This document shows, piece after piece, positions 1 through 10,800 of a stretch of 64,000 bases of DNA. The DNA lies in contig NC_049997.1 in the NCBI RefSeq assembly GCF_000003815.2, positions 1,477,376 to 1,541,375 on the forward strand. Direction: 5' to 3'. This DNA comes from Branchiostoma floridae. Taxonomy: Eukaryota; Chordata; Leptocardii; Amphioxiformes; Branchiostomatidae. The notes beneath the pieces were generated by a model that saw nothing but the letters and a program-made list of their open reading frames with translations, was not told the DNA's origin and did not search any database. Numbering within the stretch: position 1 is the first letter of the stretch; every line of letters starts with the position of its first letter. Made by a program: the position numbers and the translations under genes.

Positions 1-57
1 ACTGGTGTTGATGTCTGTTCAACCAGACAGCACAGAGGAAATAAACTTATCATCTCT

Positions 58-345
58 TCACAGCTTCCATACTGGACACAATGTAGTGATCAGGCCTTCA
101 ATTTCAGGAGCTGTCCCTTTTGGAATTACATTCACCCCTGTTTCATTCCTGACACGGTCTGCCATTGATTTTTGTACACTCTTCTGTGTTTCATTTGTAC
201 TAACTAATCTTAGTTCTGTCCATGTCTCCATACTAGCCCCTTGTGTGGGGCCTATATCGCACCTTTTGGACGAAATAAACAGGGTTATATTATGCTTCAA
301 CACTGCGAGTAACTCAAACGCATTGTCAACATGTTTTATAGTGTT
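58..345 (-). CDS. Possible last exon of an unrecognised minus-strand gene
   Basis: On the minus strand a strong acceptor (pyrimidine run then CCTTAG) ends at 346. It is followed by 95 open codons starting NTIKHVDNAFELLAVLKHNI, containing CDIGPTQGASMETWTELRL, and ending CPVWKL and TGA at 60-58. The sequence looks protein-like, with balanced composition and no stops. I recognise no domain, and no upstream exon was found between 350 and 4600. It may belong to a mobile element or be an isolated remnant. Confidence 0.35.
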   Translation of the reverse strand, partial: NTIKHVDNAFELLAVLKHNITLFISSKRCDIGPTQGASMETWTELRLVSTNETQKSVQKSMADRVRNETGVNVIPKGTAPEIEGLITTLCPVWKL

Positions 346-1129
346 CTAAGGTCAGAAGAAAAACAAATTAAGGTTAAGAGTATATCGTCAGATAGTCTGC
401 CAATGCTCCTCCTTCCAAACATCAAAGATAAATTAGACTAAGCATTGCGACTCTGCAGGTGACGCTAACCCATCAAGATGGTCTATCTGTGTTACTGTAA
501 TAAACGAGCTGTCATGTTCTCTTGGGAGCTTAATGGAACAGGACATTTAACGAGATTGACTCTTAACGTCATGCCTAATTTCCCTTCTAAATTCAATTAG
601 AGATTGCATATCAGTGGATGACTGGTTTGTGTGTGATATTGATTAATGTATCTATAGACAATTTTCAGCTATATTGCTGTTGCTTTAATGGTACAGAAAT
701 CTGAAATAGAGATTGTTTCAAATGGCCCCCAAAGTTCCCACCATCAACAACAGTTAGCACTGTATATACTACACATGATTTATAGACTGGTATCCACCAT
801 GCCAAAGCTCAATTTCACTTCTGTCATCAGGCCAAATTATATCAAATAGCTAGAGACAAATACCAACAGGCTTTTGGTCAGGGATACGTGCATGCCTCTT
901 TTGGACATGCTGTTCTAAGAAAAAGTGGAAATTGGACGCCCTACGTTGAAGTAAGACCCCTAAAGATGCCCTTTGATTGGGGAGCAGATCCTCTGACAAG
1001 CATAAATTTTGATTGACCAGGGATTCTACATGGTCACAGTTAAAGACTAACCTGTTAAGCAGTACCTTTGCCCCTCAGGAAGCTCCATTTTCTTTTATTA
1101 AAATCCTCTTAATTCCTTGGAAGGAGGAT
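346..1129. other. No recognised feature
   Basis: AT-rich sequence with no convincing exon, terminal repeat or tandem repeat found by eye. Confidence 0.5.
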
Positions 1130-1539
1130 CAGGGTTGGACAAGTTTTCTAAGATTCACTTGCCCAGCCGGGCAAGTACATAAAGAATTTGCTTCCGAAAA
1201 GTAGAGAAGAGTAGTCCCAGTAACTAATGGCTTATAGTCAAATTTAAAGTTACAGTCTTTGGCAATTTGCTTGCTTGAACCAACTTTTCAATTGCCCCAA
1301 ATTTAAATGTCATTTTTCAATGTATTTTCACTTCCATCAATGGAATTCTGTTTATTGGCTACATTTTTTTTTAGGTTGACCAATGCTATGACTGTGAAAT
1401 GTAGCAAGTATATCAAAATCTCGCTCAATGGAAAAAAATCTAACTTGCCCGATCGGACAAGTGGGGTAGGACATGCACTTGCCCGATTGGTATTTTCACT
1501 TGCCCGGGACAATAGGGCTAGTAGACTTGTCCTACCCTG
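1130..1539 (+). mobile_element. hAT-like MITE with CAGGGTTGGACAAGT termini
   Basis: The ends are CAGGGTTGGACAAGT and, reverse-complemented, CAGGGTAGGACAAGT: 15 bp with one mismatch. The interior has repeated AACTTGCCCGATCGG motifs. AGGAT is found at both flanks, too short to be a full hAT 8-bp duplication. An inverted relative is at 36733-37012. No transposase is encoded, so it is non-autonomous. A poly-G tract follows at 1552-1569. Confidence 0.75.
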
Positions 1540-1772
1540 AGGATGGGGGTTGGGGGGGGGGGGGGGGGGACCTGGACCCACCTGCAATACTCATGTCTAT
1601 GGCGCTCACCACGCTGCCACTCTCAGTATGGCACGTAGAATTTTGGACCCTCCCTTATAATAAAATCCTAGCTAAAAGCCTGATGATCCAAAACGAACAA
1701 GTGTGAACGCTGTGTTGGAGATTATGTAAGCAGAGCTGATTATGGCCATGTTTGCAAAGTCAAAGCTAAAGA

Positions 1773-2184
1773 TAGGGGGGCGTACCTAAAACCCGGAACT
1801 GGAATTGGACTTGGACTAAATGTCGGGAACCAAGTCCGGACTTGCAAAGACTATCTCTCAATTGGATTCCCTTTTTGTTCTAAACAATCATTATCTAAAA
1901 CCTTCTATAGATAGAGAAATTTGCACTGGAGACAGACAAAAAACATTTTGTGTTTATTGCTGACCTTTTGTGTTTACACAAGCTGTATATAATGTGCATG
2001 TATTTTTCACATTGCATGTCAATTTCATGCTAACATCCAATTTTATATGTACCTAGCCCCCCCACACCCCCACACCCTCCTCCTCCAAAAAAAAATATTT
2101 TCTAGCACACAAAATATGCAATGATGATTTCAGGGGCCTGAATCCAGACCTGAACCTGAATATAAGTTTAGGTACGCACCACTA
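1773..2184. mobile_element. hAT-like MITE with perfect 8-bp target duplication
   Basis: Left end TAGGGGGGCGTACCTAAAA; right end reverse-complemented TAGTGGTGCGTACCTAAAC. GCTAAAGA occurs immediately outside both ends (1765-1772 and 2185-2192). The 8-bp duplication and TAGGG-type terminus fit the hAT superfamily. The interior is AT-rich, with GAACCTGAAT-like subterminal words shared with the element at 44608-45073. Confidence 0.88.
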
Positions 2185-2439
2185 GCTAAAGATGCAATAG
2201 CTCAGTGAACTGCTCAACAGCACTTTGCAATTTAATTTCCTGGCAGCTTCCAGAAGCCATAGTAACTAGGATAATGGCAAACCTCCTTATCACATCGAGG
2301 CAAATGTTTTGGAGTACTGGTCCAAATTACAATTTTGCTTCCCTCGTGCTTAATGTTGTCTCATTGTAGCTGGAGGATGATTTCCCATTAAGTCTTATGT
2401 GATTTCCAACTGCCGTCCCAGCCACCAGGTCTCAGTGGG

Positions 2440-2520
2440 ATCTGATCTGTATATATAAAGCCGATATAATCACCCTTCAACATAACACTCCAGCTTTGTA
2501 GGTATGTGGTGCTGCAGCAG
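2440..2520 (-). mobile_element. Short fragment of a non-LTR element tail
   Basis: CTGTATATATAAAGCCGATATAA followed about 45 bp later by GCTGCAGCAGCTGGTTTTAT resembles, in reverse orientation, the 3' tail seen at 6070-6170 and 38205-38275 (GCTGGTTATATTAC and (CTGTAT)n). Strongly diverged. Confidence 0.45.
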
Positions 2521-2544
2521 CTGGTTTTATTACTATCATTATTG

Positions 2545-3897
2545 TCCCCAGTGATACTAATTGGTCTTTTCTTTTCTTTGTTTTAGTTTTTGTTTGTTAC
2601 AACCATCCTGTCCTTAGTGCTGATTGGTCCTTTCTGTCTTGTTTTTAGTTATGTTTTGTGACAACCATGTCAATCATGAACTGTAGATTCTATGTATATA
2701 CTCCACCAGGACAATCTGTTTTTAACTAACTTTGTAAGACAAGTCAAACAGTTTTGCTACGATCAGACTTTTAATAGTTTTAATGCTATGTCAATTGGAC
2801 TTTTAGCCATTGCACTCGACCATTGTACTCGCATCTGCATTTTAGACATTGTAATTCGTATATTTATTCATTATAATATTCATGCTATACGTCTAATGTG
2901 TATTGTTTATGTTACAATGTTTTTGTGAATAGCAATTATGTAACGTTGAACAATGTAAACAAGCCTGATAATTCGGCTTTCGAGCCGCAAGTTGGCTGTG
3001 ATACAAATAAACCATTCTCTCTCTTTCTCTCTCTCTCTCTCATCCTGTCCTTAGTGCTGATTGGTCCTTTCTGCCTTTGTTTTAGTTGTAGTTTGTTACA
3101 ACCATCCTGTCCTTCGTGCTGATTGGTCCTTTCTGGTTTTGTTTTAGTTGTAGTTTGTTACAACCATCCTGTCCTTGGTACTGATTGGTCCTTTCTGGTT
3201 TTGTTTTAGTTGTAGTTTGTTACAACCGCCCTGTCCTTGGTGCTGAATGGTCCTTTCTGGTTTTGTTTTAGTTGTAGCTTGTTACAACCATCCTGTCCTT
3301 TCTACTGATTGGTCCTTTCTGTCTTTGTTTTAGTTGTAGCTTGTTACAACCATCCTGTCCTTGGTGCTGATTGGTCCCTTCCGGTTTTGTTTTAGTTGTT
3401 GTTTATTACAACCATACTGTCCTTGGTGCTGATTGGTCTTCTCTGTCTGTTTTAGTTGTAGTTTGTTAAAACCATCCTGTCCTTGGTGCTGATTGGTCCT
3501 TTCTGTCTTTGTTTCAGTTGTAGCTTATTACAACCATCCTGTCCTTGGTGCTGAATGGTCCTTTCTGGTTTTGTTTTAGTTGTAGCTTGTTACAACCACC
3601 CTGTCCTTGGTGCTGATTGGTCCTTTCTGGTTTTGTTTTAGTTGTAGCTTGTTACAACCATCCTGTCCTTGGTGCTGATTGGTCTTCTCTGTCTGTTTTA
3701 GTTGTTGTTTGTTAAAACCATCCTGTCCTTGGTGCTGATTGGTCCTTTCTGGTTTTGTTTCAGTTGTAGCTTATTACAACCATCCTGTCCTTGGTGCTGA
3801 ATGGTCCTTTCTGATTTTGTTTTAGTTGTAGCTTGTTACAACCACCCTGTCCTTGGTGCTGATTGGTCCTTTCTGGTTTTGTTTTAGTTGTAGCTTG
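2545..3897 (+). repeat. 62-bp minisatellite, about 16 copies, running into an assembly gap
   Basis: The unit reads approximately CATCCTGTCCTTGGTGCTGA followed by TTGGTCCTTTCTGGTTTTG and TTTTAGTTGTAGCTTGTTAC. Two diverged units lie at 2545-2668. Fourteen follow from about 3042 and are cut by the N gap at 3898. Each unit contains CTGATTGG, an inverted CCAAT box. The array is split by a retroposon at 2669-3041. Confidence 0.92.
2669..3041 (+). mobile_element. Retroposon 3' end inserted in the minisatellite
   Basis: Between two minisatellite units lies unrelated AT-rich sequence ending GCTGTGATACAAATAAACC followed by a (TCTCTC)n tail at about 3015-3040. The AATAAA-like signal and simple tail are typical of LINE or SINE 3' ends. 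The family is not identified. Confidence 0.6.
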
Positions 3898-4336
3898 NNN
3901 NNNNNNNNNNNNNNNNNNNNNNNNNNNNNNNNNNNNNNNNNNNNNNNNNNNNNNNNNNNNNNNNNNNNNNNNNNNNNNNNNNNNNNNNNNNNNNNNNNNN
4001 NNNNNNNNNNNNNNNNNNNNNNNNNNNNNNNNNNNNNNNNNNNNNNNNNNNNNNNNNNNNNNNNNNNNNNNNNNNNNNNNNNNNNNNNNNNNNNNNNNNN
4101 NNNNNNNNNNNNNNNNNNNNNNNNNNNNNNNNNNNNNNNNNNNNNNNNNNNNNNNNNNNNNNNNNNNNNNNNNNNNNNNNNNNNNNNNNNNNNNNNNNNN
4201 NNNNNNNNNNNNNNNNNNNNNNNNNNNNNNNNNNNNNNNNNNNNNNNNNNNNNNNNNNNNNNNNNNNNNNNNNNNNNNNNNNNNNNNNNNNNNNNNNNNN
4301 NNNNNNNNNNNNNNNNNNNNNNNNNNNNNNNNNNNN
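3898..4336. other. Assembly gap (439 N)
   Basis: Begins inside a minisatellite unit, so the missing DNA probably includes more copies. An upstream TMTC1 exon could also be hidden here. Confidence 0.99.
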
Positions 4337-4634
4337 ATACCACATGTTTATTTAACTGTGATTGTTATCAACATTGCAAGAAGTTCACATGCTATATCTA
4401 TACACGAAATAAGATGATGACCCACTGCTAACATCACACTTTCGCTCAGGTCAAGTTTCATAGGCTTTACAGGCCAAATCAATTTAGGAAGAACCAAAAG
4501 ACTCATCGAAAGCTTGTTGGTAAGAAATAAACTTTGTGTACGGATACAGCATGTAAATTTATTACAGTACCAAGCCTTTATGTTCGTGTAACCAAATGAG
4601 ACAATTGTCAAGCTTGAGTTTCGTCCTTCTCCAG

Positions 4635-4812
4635 AATCAACCACCTGGTGGGAGGGCTGGACCCCTCGGGGTTCCATGCTGTGAATGTGCTGCTGCACAC
4701 AGCTGTGACGGTGCTGTACATGTACGTGTGTGAACAGGTGGTGTTCAGCTGTGTCCACCTGTCCCTGCTGGCTGGCCTCATGTTTGCTGTTCATCCAGTC
4801 CACACTGAAGCG
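4635..4812 (+). CDS. TMTC1: TMTC1 exon 1 of those visible
   Basis: Acceptor CCAG precedes the exon and GTCAGT follows it. After one leftover base it encodes 59 residues beginning [19 protein letters not shown] and ending HPVHTEA. This is a membrane helix region with the family's His-Pro-x-His-Thr-Glu-Ala motif. The exon begins mid-codon, so at least one upstream exon is missing. Confidence 0.9.
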
Positions 4813-7800
4813 GTCAGTACTGTGTTCTTCTAACTGTGCCTCACAGGAAATGCTTTCCATTTGCCATGCTTTTAGTCTTCTTGTTTTTACAAATCGTCTG
4901 AATACTTGAGACCAGGACTGTCTCCACATCCCATTCTTCAATACCAGAATGGAAGTTTCTTCTTGGGAGGGGAATGAATTTCCCACCATCCTTCCAAAAA
5001 TCTGAATAACATTTATGTCGATGTTTGATAGAGCTAGGACAACAAAAGCAATTAATGCTATGAAAAAAGGTAAAGCTGCTGGACCCTCAGGTATTGTAGC
5101 TGAAGTATTGTTACTGAAGACAATAACATTTTCTTTTGTGTTCCAGGTGAGTGGTATTGTTGGTCGAGCGGATGTTCTGGCTGGGCTGTTATTCCTTCTG
5201 TCGTTCCTGGCCTTCACAAAGTAAGACATCAGTACTGACACATCTAGTCACAACTTATTATCACTACATTGATTGTATTTATAACTCATTATGTCCAAAC
5301 AAGAAATCGTTACACGCAAGGTCAGTTTTACTAAGAAGGGTTCGATTTTATTGTGTGTCCATTTCAATGAAGGAAAATTATTATCATAGTTCTGAATTAT
5401 AATTGATAATGAACAAGCTAACCCTTAAAGTGCCAGAGTTTCAGCCCTATAAAATGCTATAAGTGCCAGGGTTGGCCGCTGACCTCCAAAAAGAAACCCG
5501 CGAACAAGGCTGAAGTCCCTAACTTCCGGGGTTCGTGTGCTACTGCTACTTCAGGGGAATACGCTGTCCCGGATATATCCGGGAGCGGCACACAGGGCAT
5601 GTATATGTGTGCCGGATATATCCGGTTTTGGCAGTTTAAGGGTTAAGAATGATGGCAATTGCTCCTTACTGAATGTTGTGTTTTGTGTTGTAGAAGTGTA
5701 TCTACAGTGTGCAGCAGTCTGGAGTTCCCTCCCGTGGTGTACCACAGACAGTACACCCTGTGCCTGGTGCTGGCAGGCTGTGCCATGCTGGTGAAGGAAC
5801 AGGGCATCACCGTGCTGGGTGTGTGTGTGCTGTATGACACCATCATCTGCAGGAGGGGCATTCTCAGGTGGGAAGAACAAGAAACAGTCATGCCTTCAAA
5901 TACCAGACTTACCAACCTAGGATTGATGTGTTTAAAAATTCGTACTTTCCCAGAACCCTCGTAGAGTGGAATTTGTTATCACCAAGTACAGTAGGGGCAT
6001 CTTCTCTGGGTAGTTTTAAAGAACGCTTGCAGATACATTGTAGATGTACAAAAGTTAGGTTTGACGGGTCCTTCGGTGTAATATAACCAGCTGCTGTCAC
6101 GCCGTGTGCCTGCGAAGCTGTTGTGATATGCCGAAGGGCACTTATATCGGCTATACAGATACAGATACAGAACAACTCTTTACACAAGAGGGGGAATGAG
6201 CCAGAATGCCGTCTTATTAAAAATTCTTTGTGTAGGCATTCGTTGTGCATTCTTATCAGAAATTCCCACATTGCTGTCGCTGGCACAAATGTTTTGTCAT
6301 GCGCAAAATTCTCAAGGTGAATTTGAATTGGAGAAATATGGAACAGCGTTCATAGTGTATTCTAACTGCAGTATGACCGCATTCTACGGCATTCCAATAT
6401 CATTCAAAACAATCTGATCTCATTCAATGGAGAACCGAAACTGCGAGTCACTTGGAATGCGGCCAGAATAGGCATCTGGAATGCAGCGAGAATATCTATA
6501 ATGCACTGCGAATACCAAAGAATTTATCCAAAAATTTCATTCAGAGGGCATTCTGGCTCATTCTGCCTGGTGTGAAGGGAATATATGGTCCATTCGGAAT
6601 TCCCACCAGAATGTGGTGCAAATGTTGCAAATTCTTCCATTTGGCTGGTTCTGCTTGATTGGTGCTGATCGGGTTTAAGTGTGAAGGGGCCTGAAGTATT
6701 GCAGTAGAGACTGAGCAGGGTGTTAGAGAGTTAATGCTTGTTTGATTTATATAAATAGCTGGCAGAACAATAGAGAGGACTCTTGTAATGATATTGCAGT
6801 AATATTACTAAGGCCACAGCAAATAAATTTTTTGGATGACATCAGCACGCTCCTTAATTTTTGCCTGATTTCAGGGGAAAAATAGGAATTTTTTCTCTTC
6901 AGGGATGGTCAGATAGACCAAAATAGGCAAAACATGTCGTGTTGTAGCCTTATTGTACTTGTCGAAGTGACACTAGGGAGGTAGCCATGACTATAGTTGC
7001 AGAATTGAAACTTGTTGGATAGTTGTAAAAGTGCCACCAATATGGAAGCCATGCGTGTAGTTGCCAGTTTAGCAAGTGATACCAGTCTACTACAATAGTG
7101 TCACTTTTAATACACTAGTTCACTTCTTTCATACAGGAATGAATGCCTTGTTAGTTGTGATACCACGTTTTGTCACTTCAAATCTTGTGACATTTATGGC
7201 GTCTATTTTGAAAATTTAGCCATCTTGTTTTTTTACCCATCTTGTTTTTTTGTGGCTATCTCGTTATTTTTGCACTCTGCATAGGATGTCATCCATAAAA
7301 TTTACTTGCTGTGGCCTAATTCACTGTATGTAGTTATGTGTTACATTTACATGAAATGTGGGGAAAATTTCAATGTTAATGGTGCCTCTGGCTGTGTAGA
7401 AAATGCACTTCTCTTGTGGTCATAGAATATTCATATTCATAGACATAAACCTCTCCCTTTATAGATTATGAATATGTATGATATAGTTACTTTTGAAATA
7501 TTACAGACCTTCAAGATTCGTTTTTGAATTAGAACCGTATACCATGAGTGAATTGTTGAACTTTGCAGGCTGCATGTAGCATGTATCTGTACATAAAGCT
7601 AACACTTTTGTAACAGTGTGATAACTCATTACAGACATGTGAGGGAGCGCAGTGTTTCTGGATTTCTACAGGACAGCAGACCATTCCTCAAGAGAAGTGC
7701 TGTTACAGGCATGGTGGTAAGTGTCAGCACATGCACATGCCAGGCTCCAAATACTTTTGTCTGAATATCTTCACTGGTGCAGGTAACATAGAAAATTTGA

Positions 7801-10800
7801 CCTGCAGTACTCTGAATTTAGAAAGTATGGACCATACTAAAATTGTACAGGAAACATTGCTTTTTTTTTCTTTTATGATTTGTAGGTGGTAACAGTCAAT
7901 GCAGATAGTAGTTGTACGATACACCTACATCATAGGACATTTATGTACAAATTCCAGTACATGGACCAGTGCAGGTTAGGTGCAGGTGCATGTAGACACC
8001 AGAAATACGTGCACTAACTTGCATATGCAGGTGGTATTTCGAGCCCTGCCATGGCCATCCTTGTATCCAGCAATATTAGAACTCCTAAGTCTTCTAGAGA
8101 GAGGACAGAAGAGACTTATAAGATATATAAGAGATAGCCATTAAAATATACTGTTCATGTGTTGATAGAAAGCTAGTTAGTGTCTGTCAAGAAGCCTTCA
8201 GTAGTACAAGAACACTGGGCAGTCTTACAGCGGCGTTCACGCCATAGTTAACACCCGTCACTGACGCTGACGATTTCTGACGCGTCACTGACGATTTCTG
8301 ACGGACATTATTCCGTCACAGCATTTTTCTGACGCGTCACTGACGGAAACTGCCGCATTTCTGACTGGTCAGCGTTATCAAATGACGAACCATTCATATG
8401 CAGGCCGCGGTAACATCACAGATTAGTGGGAGGAGAACTAATTTGCGTCATGCTGCGCAGTAACTTGCCGATACAAAAACGGAACAGCGGAAAGAGACGG
8501 CGATCTTGCCTGCATTTCAGTAGATCGAATTTTCTTCTGGTACTGCTTGCTATTATTATTTACGTACTAAGTAAGTACTGCTTGCTATTAAAGAGTGGAG
8601 TTGTTTGTTCTTACTTTATCAATTACTTATTTTGCTCATCAGCTCTTTATTTGCCTGTTGATTATTGTTGTTGCAATAGATTTTATCACGAAAGTAGCGT
8701 TCCTCGATAAAACTCTGCTCAGCGAGCGCCGGCCGGGAGGTAGTGTAACGCTACGTTTGCAAAAAATCGGAGCAAAATTGTCAACATCATGTTCACGACA
8801 CTGTGTAGTAAAAAAGTTCTGAGGTGGGGAAACATTCTCAGGATACCTATTTCTTTTAATAAAATAAAGGTCAATCCAAAAAGTCAACCCGAAGAACGCG
8901 GCAATGTAACAGTTATATTATTTTCGGCAACGCAAAGCACGCCCATCGGCCAGAAACTAGCGGCAGACAACCATCAAACAAGCGAGCTGCCGGCCATGAT
9001 CGACTACAAAAATACATTTTTGGCTGGGCTACCTTTATATAATTATTGTGCAAGACGTAAAAATATCATATAAGTTCGAGTCCCGGTATTTTTAAGTTAA
9101 ATACAGCGTAAACTTCAACTGAAAACTTTGCCATGTTTAGCTGCTACATTACGGACGACGGACCCAGCATTGCGTAACAGTATGTAAATATCACGTGACG
9201 TAGCACATACGTGTCTCTGATTGGCTACTGTAGGCAAGATTTGCACAACTGTTGGCGGGAAACGAAGGTATTGGCGGCTCCTCGCGAGGCCGAGCTTGCA
9301 GGAACTACGTGTTTGGCTATGTTTATATCAGTGTATATAAAGAATTTAACGGCACAGCACTGAAAAAAAGGAGTTCTCTGTCAAATAATCCGCTTTGAAG
9401 AGGTTTTGGTGTGTTTTTTATCGAAGATTTTGCCGCCGAATTTGTGATCAGCGATCGGGAACATCCGCTCGNNNNNNNNNNNNNNNNNNNNNNNNNNNNN
9501 NNNNNNNNNNNNNNNNNNNNNNNNNNNNNNNNNNNNNNNNNNNNNNNNNNNNNNNNNNNNNNNNNNNNNNNGAATATCTTTGCACCATTAACGTTCGACA
9601 AATACACACCTGGAATGGTGGGGCTATTTTAGAGCTACTTCGTCCTCGCTTCCTATTAATTATAACCAAAGATTCTATAGTGATCAACGATGTAACGTCC
9701 TTGGTATGACACACGCAGGCGGCGTGTACACGTCGTAATCACGACGTCACGGCTTAGGATAGAGTTTTGTGTGGCGTTTAGAAAGTGGGAAATGTTGTCA
9801 ATCTTTGGGGTTTGGGGTGAAAATATGAGGCCTGCATTGTTGTAATCAAAATCAATAGATGTTTTGTGCATGTGAATATGTTTATTAGATGTTCAGATAC
9901 CGGTAGAATTGTAGCAAAAATGGGTCTGACCCGGACCCTCCCACCGCGCCGCTCAATTGATTGACACATGCGGCCGGGGCGCGGCTTCTTTGAGTTTCAC
10001 CAAGGACCTTGGTTTGGCGGCATTCTCAAAGAACGGGCCCACCGGTACTGTACCGTCCGGGCCCGCCGGCCCGGTGTGGCAAAAATGTGCAATAAAGGTC
10101 TTCATTCATTTATTGTAAGAACAATCAGCACGGTGCATGTTTTTCCGCCGTGTTTGATTTTTTTTTCTTGGTTTATTCTACTTGATAGCGATATTTAGTG
10201 TCGATGAATATATTTTGAATATTTTTGAACGACATGTATCGTAAACCCACATCGTTATGTTCCACACAAAGCGTCTCTCTCTTTGTTAGACAGATTCAGT
10301 TGTGGTTTATACTGAAACATTTTGTATGTGGTACCACACACGTACAGCGACTCGAGATGACTTAAGGCATTGGGTTTCTTCATACTCTAGCGCATTTAGC
10401 AATGTACTTACCGTATTTCCAACACTCGGAATAGATGATTTTCGATCGGATAGCAGCAGAATGATGATGGAAAACCTGGTATAAACTTACCTTCCAGGTT
10501 TTAAACGTTATATGTTATGATGAAGCGTACATAAGTTGCACACACGTAAGATTTCTCAACGATCATCATTGTGCCAAGGAAGCTATTAAACGGATGGAAA
10601 CCCGAATCCCTTTATCCATATTAGAAATAGAACCAATGTTAGTTAATCCAACAGAACTTTTGAACTAACAGCAGACAAAACACAACAAATAGATTAAAAA
10701 ACACATAAGGTTGAATATATGCCCTGGAGTATGGTTTCGTCGGTCGACTGCCCGTCAGCGATGTTCTGTCCCGAGAGCTCCGCCAGGAACAGGTAGGTCT

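Noticed and set aside
4348-5241. 297-codon minus-strand open frame
   Set aside because: It is antisense to TMTC1 exons 1 and 2, whose splice signals and homology are clear; the minus frame shows no recognisable protein.
9060-9095. tRNA B-box-like TTCGAGTCCCGG
   Set aside because: No A box, anticodon arm or acceptor stem can be drawn upstream, so not a tRNA gene.
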